Source: DATLYB01 sp964502525 (GTDB lineage: Bacteria; Bacteroidota; Bacteroidia; Chitinophagales; CAIOSU01). Taken from it: 13,920 nt of DNA. The stretch lies in NCBI GenBank assembly GCA_964502525.1, contig CAZCXH010000137.1:1-13920 (forward strand), given 5' to 3'. Positions within the stretch are counted from its first letter, which is position 1, and each line of letters opens with the position of its first letter. The position numbers and the translations under genes are program-made. The notes under the pieces were generated by a model, which saw only the letters and a program-made list of their open reading frames with translations, was not told the DNA's origin and ran no database searches. Shown in pieces: positions 1 through 7,597 of the stretch.

Positions 1-119
1 TGAAGCAAATCCTTGCCTGACGCATATCATAGAGACTTGTGTGCATAGGCAAGCCATCTGGAGAGGGAGTAAGATGTTGAATTTTTAGAACTGCCCTCAA
101 TAAATAAATATGATATACC

Positions 120-3100
120 CTATTGAGCAATATCTTGCTTCCTTCCCTCCCTCCTCCTGGGCAGTACGCTCTTGAACGAATGCCTGTAAGAAAGGCCCAC
201 GCCCATCCGGTAGATGTTCGATTGGTTTACCATATCATAGTTGCCTGTTCTGAAAACCTTTACCCGATATTTCCCGCTTTCGGTGAGTTTGTATTCAATT
301 GTGAAGTCACCTGTAATATTCGAAACATCTCCTGACTGACCGCTGGCGGAATTATCAAGGTTTACGTTGCCGCCCACCGAAACTTCAAGACGTTCGTTAA
401 GAAACTGCTTGGATATGTCGAACCCCATCTCGGTTACGTTGTCGCTGCCGGTGCCGGAGGCAAATTCGTCCTGGTAGGAAGTTAAATCAAGATTGATTTC
501 AAAACCTTCAGCGCGCGATGAAAGCTTGTTAAGCTGATTGGTTAGCATGCTGCTCACGCTTTGCAGCGCCATGTTCGCGCCAGCAGTGCCCCAGTCGGTG
601 CCGCCTGTGTTGTAGTCTGCAACAAAGCTATTGAACAGGAGCAATGCGAACACCTGCTTGCTGAGTTCCGCCTGGTTTTGCCTCAGTTGCATCAGCTTGC
701 GCTCTGCCGCGCTGCCGGTGACGTTACCGGTGCTTTCGCCAATCCGGACATCGTAAGTCAGTTCAGGCTGTGCGATGTCGCCCCTGATATTCAGAATCAC
801 ATCCACCGGAACTCTTTTTTTCGCAGCGGAAATTTCAGAAGCATTGAGCGATGCTGACTCTGCAGCAATCAGCTCATAGGTGGAAGCTTTGGCTGTGTAA
901 ACAGCGGAGATGTCGAGCAAGGCATCCATCACATCACCTGAAAAATCAATGCGGCTGCCCTGCCTGATGGAAAATTGCCGCTTGAGCATCCGCTGGTAAC
1001 TGAAGGAATAATCGCCTGATTCAACCAGGAAGGATCCATCCACCTGCAGAGTCCCGGAAGGCGGAATATATACGCTTAGGTTCGCGGTGCCCTTGCAGGT
1101 GAGCTTATCACCGGCATACGGATCAACAATGATTTGCAGTTCGGCATCAGGCGTAAGCTGGAATGCAAGCCGCAAGTCTATGCCGGTAACGCGGGCTTTG
1201 TATTGCATTGCTGCCTCAACCGCTGAGTCCGCATCTGCTGCATCATAAGGCGGACTTTGAAACAGCACAAAATCTTCCTGCTTGATGCTTTGCTGCTGGC
1301 TCATGGGCAATACAAACACCCGCGTTCCCGGTTTCGTAACAACCTCCGCTTCCACCACGGGCAATTCGGGGTTTCCCGTGAGATGCGCATTTACTCCGAG
1401 CAGGACAGTGCCGTAGAGAAAATCATCATTCTTCTCCGTGTTCATAAAAAGAAACTCATCGGAATTCAGCCGAAGGTCAAAATGCAGATCAGTGAAATTA
1501 TCATGCGCCAGAAATCCTTCAAGCGTCACTTTACGGTTTTGTTCGTCAAACACCTGCAAGCCATTCACCGAAATTCGCTGTGAACTCACCTCAATGCTGT
1601 TGTCGGCTAATGCGTAGCGGGCATTTGGATAAACGGCATGCGTTGAAATGCCATGCAGGCTGATGTTCCCGTTGATGGCGGGCTTTGCAAATTCTCCCTC
1701 TGCCTTCAGGTTAGCGGTGAAGTAACCCTTGCTGTCGCTGATGAAATCCCTGAGAAACGGATCGGCCGCGCTCAGATTCAAGCGCCTCATATTCACATCA
1801 AGATTCATCGTGCCGCTTTTCGGAATAATTTTCCCGGCAACAACCAAATTATTTTCACCGCCTTTCAGCGCCACGTTCACTTCAATGTCTTCCCCTTGCT
1901 GAATGGCTTTCAGGCTGAGATCGCCAATGGAGTTGCTATTCATGGCAATATCATTCACGCTTAGATCAGCAGTGAATGAGGGATGATTGAATAGATCATT
2001 GAGCGACAAGGTGCCGTTGATTGCGCCATCAATGTCCATCTCAATAAATCCCGCTAAGTCAGAAACTTCGCGCAGGTCAAAATCAGTGAACACGATATTG
2101 ATAATGCCGAAACTGCTTTGCGGGCTGAAAATGGAAATTTTTTGTTCGCGCTCCGAAATTTCAAGAGCATTGACATGTAGAAAGCCAGAGCGAATGTTTG
2201 TATAATTGCCAGCATGCACTGTCCATTTTTCATTGTTGATGATTAGGTTGTCCTGTACATGCACTTTGTAGATATTATCGGGTTGCTTCGTAATATCTGC
2301 AGCCAAGCCGAGACGCCTGATGCTGTCGCTGTCAATTGCAACATCAAGCCGGATGATTTTGCCTGATGCGCTGGCTTTCAGCAACGCCTTGCGGATTTGC
2401 ATTTCATTGCTGTAATTTACATCGTTGATGGATGCTGAAAAATTGAGCGTGTCTTTGTTTCCGGCCGAACGAATAGATACAGAGCCGATTACAAGGCTGT
2501 CATAGGTGATGCCTGGAATATCCGCATTCAGTTCAAATGTTTTTGATTGACTGTCGAAACTGCCTGAGAGGGAAGCGGTGTCCCATTGCGAGATTTGCGG
2601 GAGGAACACGCGCACCGCTTCGAGCGGCTTGCTTGCCGAAGCAAGCAATTTGAATTTCTGGCCGGAAGGCGATGCGCTATTTTGCGCTTTTTCGCCAACT
2701 GGAAAATAATTGTTCAGATAATCAATGAGCAAATCAGGCAAATGCGCAATGTTGAAGTCACCGGTGAGCGTTGCATTAATGACGGGGGATTCTATTTTCA
2801 TCGTCTTATCGGAACCTTCGGCTGACGCTGACAGGACAAGCGAATCCACAGGACAGCGCAGCGAATCATTTCCAAAATGAAATTTTTTTAATGAGACACT
2901 GCCGCTGAAATTATCCAAAGAGCGTGCGCTGAAATTTCCCGCGATATCCGCACCGATGAAAAAATTGCCGGAAGTAAAGCGGAGCGCGCCAATGTTGGTG
3001 GTGTCAAGCGCAGCATCAAAGCTGAACGAGGGAACCGAATCACTGAGGTCAATCACCCCAGTGAAATGAAGTTTTAGATTTTCATCGTTTACGTTAGCCG

Positions 3101-4850
3101 TTGCGGTGATCATTTTCCTGTCAAGGCTGCCCTCAACCATAATGTTTTGGTACGTGTATTTGTTGTAAGCCGCTTCTTTAATTTCCGCCTTGATATCAGC
3201 AGTCAGGTTTTCAGCAGACATCCCTGCTCCCGCTATGCTTGCCTGTAATGATACAGCGCCAACAGCAGTGTCTCCAAGGATTTCCCCCAACTGAAATTTT
3301 TCAAGACCAATGCTCCCATCGTAAGAAGCGCTCGTGTAATCATCGTTAAAGACTGTGTGCAAGTTTGGAGATATAACCCCTGCCTGAGTGAGGATGACTC
3401 CGTCAAAGCGCATGTCGCGAATGGTACCGGTATATTTCCCCTTGAGGCTTATTTTACCGAGCCGCTGTATTTCCTCCGGCAATCCGGTTTGGATGAAGGA
3501 TGAAATGAAGTCAGGCGCGGTGGAAAAATCAGAGATGTTCAGATTGAAAACGGTTTTATCAACGTCCGGCAATCCGGCAGCATGAAAATCCAATTGGAGA
3601 GTTGCATGATTGCCCAGCGAGCAAATGAAATTCTTAGACGAGAGGTTTCCGACAGTACCGGCAATCGCTCCGTCAATATAAATAGACTTAGCCGAACGCA
3701 GGCTGAGGCTTTTTATTTCGCCCAACTGCGGAACAAACAGCAACAGATCAGCCGGAGAAATATGGCTTTTGTTCAGCGAAACATCAATGCTCACTTCTTC
3801 CGAGAGTTGAGAAAGCGCGGCTAAATCCTGGAATTTCAAAACAGCAGGGGACCGCATCTCTATGCGGCTATCGTTTAGCTCAGCGCTTAGTTTTTCCAAC
3901 CTGATGGAAGTTTCATCTATCAAGAAACTTCCGCTGAGCTGCCTGAGATGCGCACCGCTTTTTTCATTGAGAGATATGTTGCCGATGTCAGCTTTCAAAA
4001 CATGGCCTGCGTAGAAGGCATCGGTTATGAGGACATTCATGCCGGCAACTCCAAGATGCAGATAATCAACACCATGAGGCTGCGGTTTTTTGCTGTTGTC
4101 ATCAAAGGAAATCGCATTGCCGTTAAATATAATTTCACGCGCTCTTATCACCCAGCCGATGTCAGGCATGATATAGATGAGTTTTGCCGAGGACGTGTCC
4201 ATCGCTTTTACTGCAGAAGTGTCGCGTTGGGGCAAAACGATTGCCATATCGGAATTCTTCAGACGGACATGTTCGTAATCCATGATCTTCGCTTTAATAT
4301 CAAATTCGGCAGCGTTCGCTGAGAAACTGCCAATGGCGCCTTTTATCTTGACACCCGGCAAATCAATATGCGCGCGCACATTCTCCAACTCAACGGAATT
4401 AACGGAAAATATCCAGGGACTTGCTGTGATGTCGTTTTGCGTTTGCTTGCCGCTTGCGAACGCATCAATCAAATGTTGAAAATTGAATCTATGATTCCCC
4501 GCATCCCGGCTGACATTCACGACAGCATCTTTTAAAAGCGCCTTTTCTATAATGATTTTTTGCCGGAGCAATTCAAAAAGGCTGATGTCCGCCTGCAACC
4601 TGCCAGCATAAAGCACGGTGTCATGTTTGATATCTTCAAGGTAAATGCCGCTCAGGCGCACATTGTCGGGAAGATTAATCGCCACCTTGCCTACCGAGAT
4701 GCGCGCACCGGTATTTTCGGCAATAATCGCGGCAGCTTTCTTCGCAATAAAAGTTTGCACCGGAGGCAACGCGAGCACCATGGCAATCAGCGCCACCAAA
4801 ATGAGAAGGAATATGGCGATGTATTTTACAAATCGGGTTATTCTTTTCAA
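120..4850 (-). CDS. tamB: TamB-like translocation/assembly module protein (AsmA-like, DUF490 family)
   Basis: Predicted inner-membrane-anchored periplasmic protein of 1576 residues. TamB/AsmA-like proteins are thought to span the periplasm as a long beta-groove and to carry phospholipids to, or help build, the outer membrane. Seen here: a basic start (MKRITRFVKY), one membrane segment at about residues 9-28, then more than 1400 residues of repetitive amphipathic beta sequence. The conserved TamB C-terminal region (about 1100-1550) includes 'YRVKVFRTGNYD' and 'GVGLSYRHSF' near the end. Length is usual for Bacteroidota homologues. The start is TTG: a stop lies nine codons upstream, no in-frame ATG or GTG lies between, and the first internal Met (24) falls inside the membrane helix. 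It lies 121 bp downstream of the pagL-like gene on the same strand, so co-transcription is possible. No TamA/BamA partner is in the window. The family call is secure; the transport role is from family knowledge. Confidence 0.93.
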   Translation of the reverse strand: MKRITRFVKYIAIFLLILVALIAMVLALPPVQTFIAKKAAAIIAENTGARISVGKVAINLPDNVRLSGIYLEDIKHDTVLYAGRLQADISLFELLRQKIIIEKALLKDAVVNVSRDAGNHRFNFQHLIDAFASGKQTQNDITASPWIFSVNSVELENVRAHIDLPGVKIKGAIGSFSANAAEFDIKAKIMDYEHVRLKNSDMAIVLPQRDTSAVKAMDTSSAKLIYIMPDIGWVIRAREIIFNGNAISFDDNSKKPQPHGVDYLHLGVAGMNVLITDAFYAGHVLKADIGNISLNEKSGAHLRQLSGSFLIDETSIRLEKLSAELNDSRIEMRSPAVLKFQDLAALSQLSEEVSIDVSLNKSHISPADLLLFVPQLGEIKSLSLRSAKSIYIDGAIAGTVGNLSSKNFICSLGNHATLQLDFHAAGLPDVDKTVFNLNISDFSTAPDFISSFIQTGLPEEIQRLGKISLKGKYTGTIRDMRFDGVILTQAGVISPNLHTVFNDDYTSASYDGSIGLEKFQLGEILGDTAVGAVSLQASIAGAGMSAENLTADIKAEIKEAAYNKYTYQNIMVEGSLDRKMITATANVNDENLKLHFTGVIDLSDSVPSFSFDAALDTTNIGALRFTSGNFFIGADIAGNFSARSLDNFSGSVSLKKFHFGNDSLRCPVDSLVLSASAEGSDKTMKIESPVINATLTGDFNIAHLPDLLIDYLNNYFPVGEKAQNSASPSGQKFKLLASASKPLEAVRVFLPQISQWDTASLSGSFDSQSKTFELNADIPGITYDSLVIGSVSIRSAGNKDTLNFSASINDVNYSNEMQIRKALLKASASGKIIRLDVAIDSDSIRRLGLAADITKQPDNIYKVHVQDNLIINNEKWTVHAGNYTNIRSGFLHVNALEISEREQKISIFSPQSSFGIINIVFTDFDLREVSDLAGFIEMDIDGAINGTLSLNDLFNHPSFTADLSVNDIAMNSNSIGDLSLKAIQQGEDIEVNVALKGGENNLVVAGKIIPKSGTMNLDVNMRRLNLSAADPFLRDFISDSKGYFTANLKAEGEFAKPAINGNISLHGISTHAVYPNARYALADNSIEVSSQRISVNGLQVFDEQNRKVTLEGFLAHDNFTDLHFDLRLNSDEFLFMNTEKNDDFLYGTVLLGVNAHLTGNPELPVVEAEVVTKPGTRVFVLPMSQQQSIKQEDFVLFQSPPYDAADADSAVEAAMQYKARVTGIDLRLAFQLTPDAELQIIVDPYAGDKLTCKGTANLSVYIPPSGTLQVDGSFLVESGDYSFSYQRMLKRQFSIRQGSRIDFSGDVMDALLDISAVYTAKASTYELIAAESASLNASEISAAKKRVPVDVILNIRGDIAQPELTYDVRIGESTGNVTGSAAERKLMQLRQNQAELSKQVFALLLFNSFVADYNTGGTDWGTAGANMALQSVSSMLTNQLNKLSSRAEGFEINLDLTSYQDEFASGTGSDNVTEMGFDISKQFLNERLEVSVGGNVNLDNSASGQSGDVSNITGDFTIEYKLTESGKYRVKVFRTGNYDMVNQSNIYRMGVGLSYRHSFKSVLPRRREGRKQDIAQ

Positions 4851-4971
4851 TGGCGAGAGGAATAATGCGAATGAAAGTTACAAAGGAATGCAATAGCTGA
4901 TTTCGCAGGCTCTGCTTCGCCTTTTTACTTGCCGGAACTTGTGATGAGATTTCCTTTGTGTTATTTCACTC

Positions 4972-5586
4972 CTATCTCAAAGCTTTTGCTATGCCTACAA
5001 ACAGGAGGATATTATCAATTCCATAGTTGGGCTCTTTCAAGCCGGCATTCGAAAGATGACGGAAGTTAATCTTGACGGTTGCGTTTACCTTGTTGCTTAA
5101 TGACTTGCCCAATCCTGCATAGAAGTTATCGGAGAAAATGAAGCCGTTCGCCTGCTTGGCAATGCTTGCTGAGATATAATGGATGCCTGAACCAAAGCCC
5201 AGCAGCAAGTAGCAGCTTCTGAAGTAGCAGTGATAATCAAATCCTGCATTTAAACCAGATTCCCATTCCGGATTGAAACTCATGTTATCGTTTTCTATCG
5301 CCTCGGCATGCTTTGGACGTGAGATCATCACCAGGTTCACCTGCGGCTCGGCATGAAAAAAAAACAGGTGGTTTTGCTTGCGCTTTTTTGAAATGGACAC
5401 CGCATAGCGGGGAGCAAACAGAATCGGGTGGTAATTGCTGCCGGAAGATACTTCCTCATTAATAATTCCGATACCTATATTCAACTCTGCGAACTGCATC
5501 CTTTTCAGGGCTTGCGCATTAGTTTGAAAGAACGCTAACAGAAAGAAGCACGCTGTTACGGATGTGATCCGAAGGTTGTTTCGCAC
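4972..5586 (-). CDS. PagL-like acyloxyacyl hydrolase (lipid A 3-O-deacylase family), outer membrane
   Basis: Probable outer-membrane beta-barrel esterase related to PagL, which removes the 3-O acyl chain of lipid A. The GTG start at 5584-5586 is chosen because it gives a textbook signal peptide (MRNNLRITSV..., cleavage near NAQA at residues 23-26). The frame is open to a TTG at 5649, but those 21 extra residues do not look signal-like. The mature part is about 180 residues, the size of PagL, with alternating beta-strand character. The family signature 'FRHLSNAGLKEPNYGID' is at residues 175-191: His177 and Ser179 match the PagL catalytic His and Ser, and Asp191 sits 12 residues after the Ser, where P. 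aeruginosa PagL has its catalytic Glu. The natural substrate could be lipid A or another acylated envelope lipid. It is followed by tamB-like in the same direction and is divergent from the radical SAM gene. Stop codon is TAG. Confidence 0.82.
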   Translation of the reverse strand: MRNNLRITSVTACFFLLAFFQTNAQALKRMQFAELNIGIGIINEEVSSGSNYHPILFAPRYAVSISKKRKQNHLFFFHAEPQVNLVMISRPKHAEAIENDNMSFNPEWESGLNAGFDYHCYFRSCYLLLGFGSGIHYISASIAKQANGFIFSDNFYAGLGKSLSNKVNATVKINFRHLSNAGLKEPNYGIDNILLFVGIAKALR

Positions 5587-5695
5587 AATGCGGTAACACG
5601 GATTATCGGGAAACAGGTTCCGGCATACCTCGTAAAAGCATCTCTGCAAGCGGGTTCAGCGGAATGCTGCAATAATTATATTCCGAAGGAAACCT

Positions 5696-5703
5696 TAATT
5701 TTG
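5696..5703 (+). promoter_or_regulatory. Bacteroidota-type -7 promoter box (TAATTTTG)
   Basis: TAATTTTG fits the Bacteroidota housekeeping -7 consensus TAnnTTTG exactly and lies 60 bp before the ATG of the radical SAM gene. A clear -33 TTTG-like box is not visible at the expected spacing, so this is a moderate-confidence call from sequence alone. Confidence 0.4.
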
Positions 5704-5763
5704 TAATTCATTCCGATTCCTTCCGAATCTGCATAACTGCTTCAAAACCACTTGCCAAAAACC

Positions 5764-7062
5764 ATGAAGGTCTTTATTGACGGGGATGGATGCATATTAA
5801 GGAAACTGGATACCGACCGGTTGAATGACTATTTTTCATTAAACAAAGCGGAACTGCTTAAAAGCCCTGAAGGCGCAGATCAGGTGGTTTATGTCACCTG
5901 CGCGGTTACGCAAATGATGTCTGAACTGTGCGTGTCTAAAATCAGAAAATATAAAAAGCATAAAAATCCAGATGCCAGGTTCCTGATAGCCGGCTGCATG
6001 CCGGACATCACTTCGGAAACTTTAGACAAGGAGTGCCCTCCGGATTATCAAAGCCTGTCAACCAGGAACATAGAAAACATTGATGAACTATTTCCTGAGT
6101 TTAAGGTGAAATTCAAAGATGTGCCGCTTACTTTTCTGCTCGATGCGCAAAGAAGCCAATACGTCCGCCACCGTTTCACTCTGAGCAAAGCCGATATTCT
6201 CAGGATTTCAAAAGGAATAGGCTTTATTCAGAAATATTTGTTTTACGACTTTCACAGGAGGATTAATCAAAAACAGTTTGCATTTTTTGTTACCAGCAAG
6301 GGATGCGACCGCCATTGCACATATTGCGGAATCAGAACGGCAGTGGGCAAGTTAAAGAGTCTGCCCAGGCAGGTTCTTCTGGATAATTACCGCGACATGG
6401 TATCAAATGGATACAACCACATTTTCTTTTTCTCGGACGATACCGGCTCTTATGGCGATGACATTGGGGATAGTTTTTCCGAGCTTCTGAAGCAACTGGA
6501 CGATATCAGCAGTCCCAACATTACGTGGGCTTTTGAAAATTTTCACGCTGCAAGCCTGATTAAACATTTTGACATCATCAACAAACTCGTGAAAAGCAAA
6601 AGAATTGTGGCAATTGAATGCTCTATCCAGCATTTCTCAAGTTCCGTTTTAAAAAGAATGAACCGCAGATATGATACGGATGAATTCATTAAATGCGTTT
6701 CAAAGCTTAAAAAGAGCTTTCCCCGTCTTTATATCGCCACGCATTTTATTGTAGGTTTTCCGGGAGAAACGGAAGAGGACGTGGCCATCGCTGCCGAATA
6801 TATTAAAAAAGCCAGCATTGACTATTATGACTTATTGGTGTACTACGATAATGGCACGAGTCCTTCTGCCAAGCTGAAAGACAAAATACAAACTGAAACG
6901 TTATATCAGCGGATGAAATATATCAGCTCCCATCTCACGAAAAAGAAAACGCTGCATGCCGTATTCCCTGTGGAAATATTGGATGAAGGCGTTGACAGAA
7001 CCTATATTCTGAATCCGCCCGTTTCGCCCGCCATGCAACAGCAGCAGCAGTGCTCATCATAA
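5764..7062 (+). CDS. Radical SAM protein, methylthiotransferase (MTTase)-like, without TRAM domain
   Basis: Predicted [4Fe-4S] radical SAM enzyme of 432 residues, related to the MiaB/RimO/MtaB methylthiotransferases that insert a methylthio group into tRNA or ribosomal protein S12. The MTTase N-terminal domain (about 1-125) keeps the three cluster cysteines: Cys10 in 'DGDGC', Cys46 in 'VTCAVTQ' and Cys78 in 'IAGCMP'. The radical SAM motif is C181-x3-C185-x2-C188. 'DDTGSYGDDIG' (225-235) resembles the MtaB/CDKAL1 branch, and 'VLKRMNRRY' (295-303) and 'GFPGETEED' (331-339) are classical MTTase signatures. After 'LKDKIQTETLYQRMKYI' the RNA-binding TRAM domain is missing; the protein ends with a short tail containing five Gln, a Cys and two Ser. 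The ATG at 5764 is preferred to an in-frame TTG at 5752 because it starts directly with the family beta strand (MKVFIDGDGC). It stands alone, divergent from the pagL-like gene. The substrate is unknown: it could be a diverged tRNA enzyme or one acting on a peptide or protein. Confidence 0.85.
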   Translation: MKVFIDGDGCILRKLDTDRLNDYFSLNKAELLKSPEGADQVVYVTCAVTQMMSELCVSKIRKYKKHKNPDARFLIAGCMPDITSETLDKECPPDYQSLSTRNIENIDELFPEFKVKFKDVPLTFLLDAQRSQYVRHRFTLSKADILRISKGIGFIQKYLFYDFHRRINQKQFAFFVTSKGCDRHCTYCGIRTAVGKLKSLPRQVLLDNYRDMVSNGYNHIFFFSDDTGSYGDDIGDSFSELLKQLDDISSPNITWAFENFHAASLIKHFDIINKLVKSKRIVAIECSIQHFSSSVLKRMNRRYDTDEFIKCVSKLKKSFPRLYIATHFIVGFPGETEEDVAIAAEYIKKASIDYYDLLVYYDNGTSPSAKLKDKIQTETLYQRMKYISSHLTKKKTLHAVFPVEILDEGVDRTYILNPPVSPAMQQQQQCSS

Positions 7063-7133
7063 TCTTTGACCATAAATAACATGCGCCAGGCGTGCGTTGC
7101 GGATGAATATATCCAATTATTGATAACGACAGC

Positions 7134-7152
7134 GAGCTGGTAAAACCAGTTC
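7134..7152. repeat. Small hairpin, arms GAGCTGGT / ACCAGTTC
   Basis: An eight-base stem with one G-T wobble and an AAA loop, 72 bp after the stop of the radical SAM gene. It is not followed by a T-run, so it is a weak candidate for a transcription terminator and might only stabilise the 3' end of that transcript. Confidence 0.35.
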
Positions 7153-7177
7153 ACTGTTGTTCCCCGCGAGCGTGAGT

Positions 7178-7213
7178 TATACCGAAACAACTCATGTTTT
7201 CGAACAATTGAAC
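7178..7213 (+). repeat. Dispersed 36-bp repeat, copy 1
   Basis: The block from TATACCGAAACAACTCA to GAACAATTGAAC recurs at 13387-13422 with 35 of 36 bases identical, in the same orientation and about 6.2 kb away. Flanks on both sides differ between the copies, so the repeat has sharp borders. In this copy its left end ATACCGAA (7179-7186) is also the inverse of TTCGGTAT at 7223-7230, so it could form the arm of a hairpin; the second copy lacks that partner. Function unknown. Confidence 0.75.
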
Positions 7214-7232
7214 CGTAGGATGTTCGGTATTA

Positions 7233-7277
7233 ACCAAGAGTACGTCTCTTTCCTTCGGAAATTCGACTACTCTTGGT
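7233..7277. repeat. Inverted repeat, perfect 10-bp arms
   Basis: ACCAAGAGTA (7233-7242) and TACTCTTGGT (7268-7277) are perfect inverse complements around a 25-base loop, and a further GTC/GAC pairing is possible with one bulge. It lies between the 36-bp repeat and the 139-bp element, so the spacer is a chain of three to four potential hairpins. Confidence 0.6.
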
Positions 7278-7302
7278 ATATCGTGAGGCATCTTGGCGAT
7301 TT

Positions 7303-7441
7303 ATACCATTTAGACTTCAAAATTGGTCTGTTGGGCAGTCACCCTGAATTTATCGAAGGGTGGCGTAGTCCGCACCATGCTTCGATGAACTCAGCATGAC
7401 AGCTTACGCGCAATGGGCTACTTTCAATGTCTAAATGGTAT
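7303..7441. repeat. 139-bp element with perfect 13-bp inverted ends (MITE-like)
   Basis: ATACCATTTAGAC (7303-7315) and GTCTAAATGGTAT (7429-7441) are perfect inverse complements bounding 139 bp with no coding content. A second palindrome lies inside (7336-7402), so the structure is nested, as if one repeat had inserted into another. No convincing target-site duplication is visible at the ends. It may be a miniature inverted-repeat element or a REP-like hairpin; no transposase is present to decide. Confidence 0.5.
7336..7402. repeat. Palindromic repeat of the 'CACCCTGAA...TCGAAGGGTG' type
   Basis: The two halves (7336-7363 and 7375-7402) are imperfect inverse complements, about 21 of 28 bases. 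Each half also closes on itself: CACCCT/AGGGTG (7340-7345, 7357-7362) on the left and CATGCT/AGCATG (7376-7381, 7393-7398) on the right. The differences between the halves compensate each other, so both local hairpins are kept. Similar intergenic repeats are common in many bacterial genomes and create spurious 'HPEF' reading frames. Confidence 0.65.
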
Positions 7442-7597
7442 TACAAAAAAATATTTCCATGAATTTCGTTAACCACAGATCAGGTCAAAATGCAACATTC
7501 CGAAGCAGTTCTGCCTCGGTGCAGCAGGAATTGCAATTACATCCTTGCTAAAGTCAAATGGAACTATGTAAATTAGAGCAGACTACTATCCCCGCTA

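Larger units (their letters stand above)
7063..7597. other. Gene-free spacer rich in inverted repeats
   Basis: No credible gene is seen in this spacer of about 535 bp. Open frames inside it are translations of palindromic repeats (a 'HPEFIEG' type reading near 7342-7365 is a familiar repeat artefact). From left to right it contains a small hairpin (7134-7152), a dispersed 36-bp repeat (7178-7213), a hairpin with 10-bp arms (7233-7277) and a 139-bp element with 13-bp inverted ends (7303-7441) enclosing a second palindrome. The last 150 bp before the protease gene shows no clear TAnnTTTG promoter box. Confidence 0.7.

Noticed and set aside
2..88. Possible 3' end of a plus-strand gene entering from the left edge, stop TAG at 86-88.
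   Set aside because: Only 28 codons are visible, no motif is recognisable, and the opposite strand is equally open over the same bases.
4675..4893. 72-codon minus-strand frame overlapping the start of tamB-like, considered as an alternative N-terminus or frameshift.
   Set aside because: The TTG-started tamB-like frame already supplies a correct basic start and membrane helix; the other frame has no such features.
7002..7190. Minus-strand 62-codon frame with five consecutive Cys, tempting as a cysteine-rich peptide.
   Set aside because: The Cys run is the antisense of the CAG/CAA codons at the end of the radical SAM gene, the start is a TTG inside a dispersed repeat, and there is no leader or promoter.
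7157..7399. 80-codon plus-strand frame in the spacer before the protease gene.
   Set aside because: It reads through three palindromic repeats, including the familiar 'HPEFIEG' repeat translation; no domain and no conservation expected.
7063..7597. CRISPR array, considered because of the many repeats.
   Set aside because: The repeats are different palindromes, not evenly spaced direct copies, and no cas genes are nearby.
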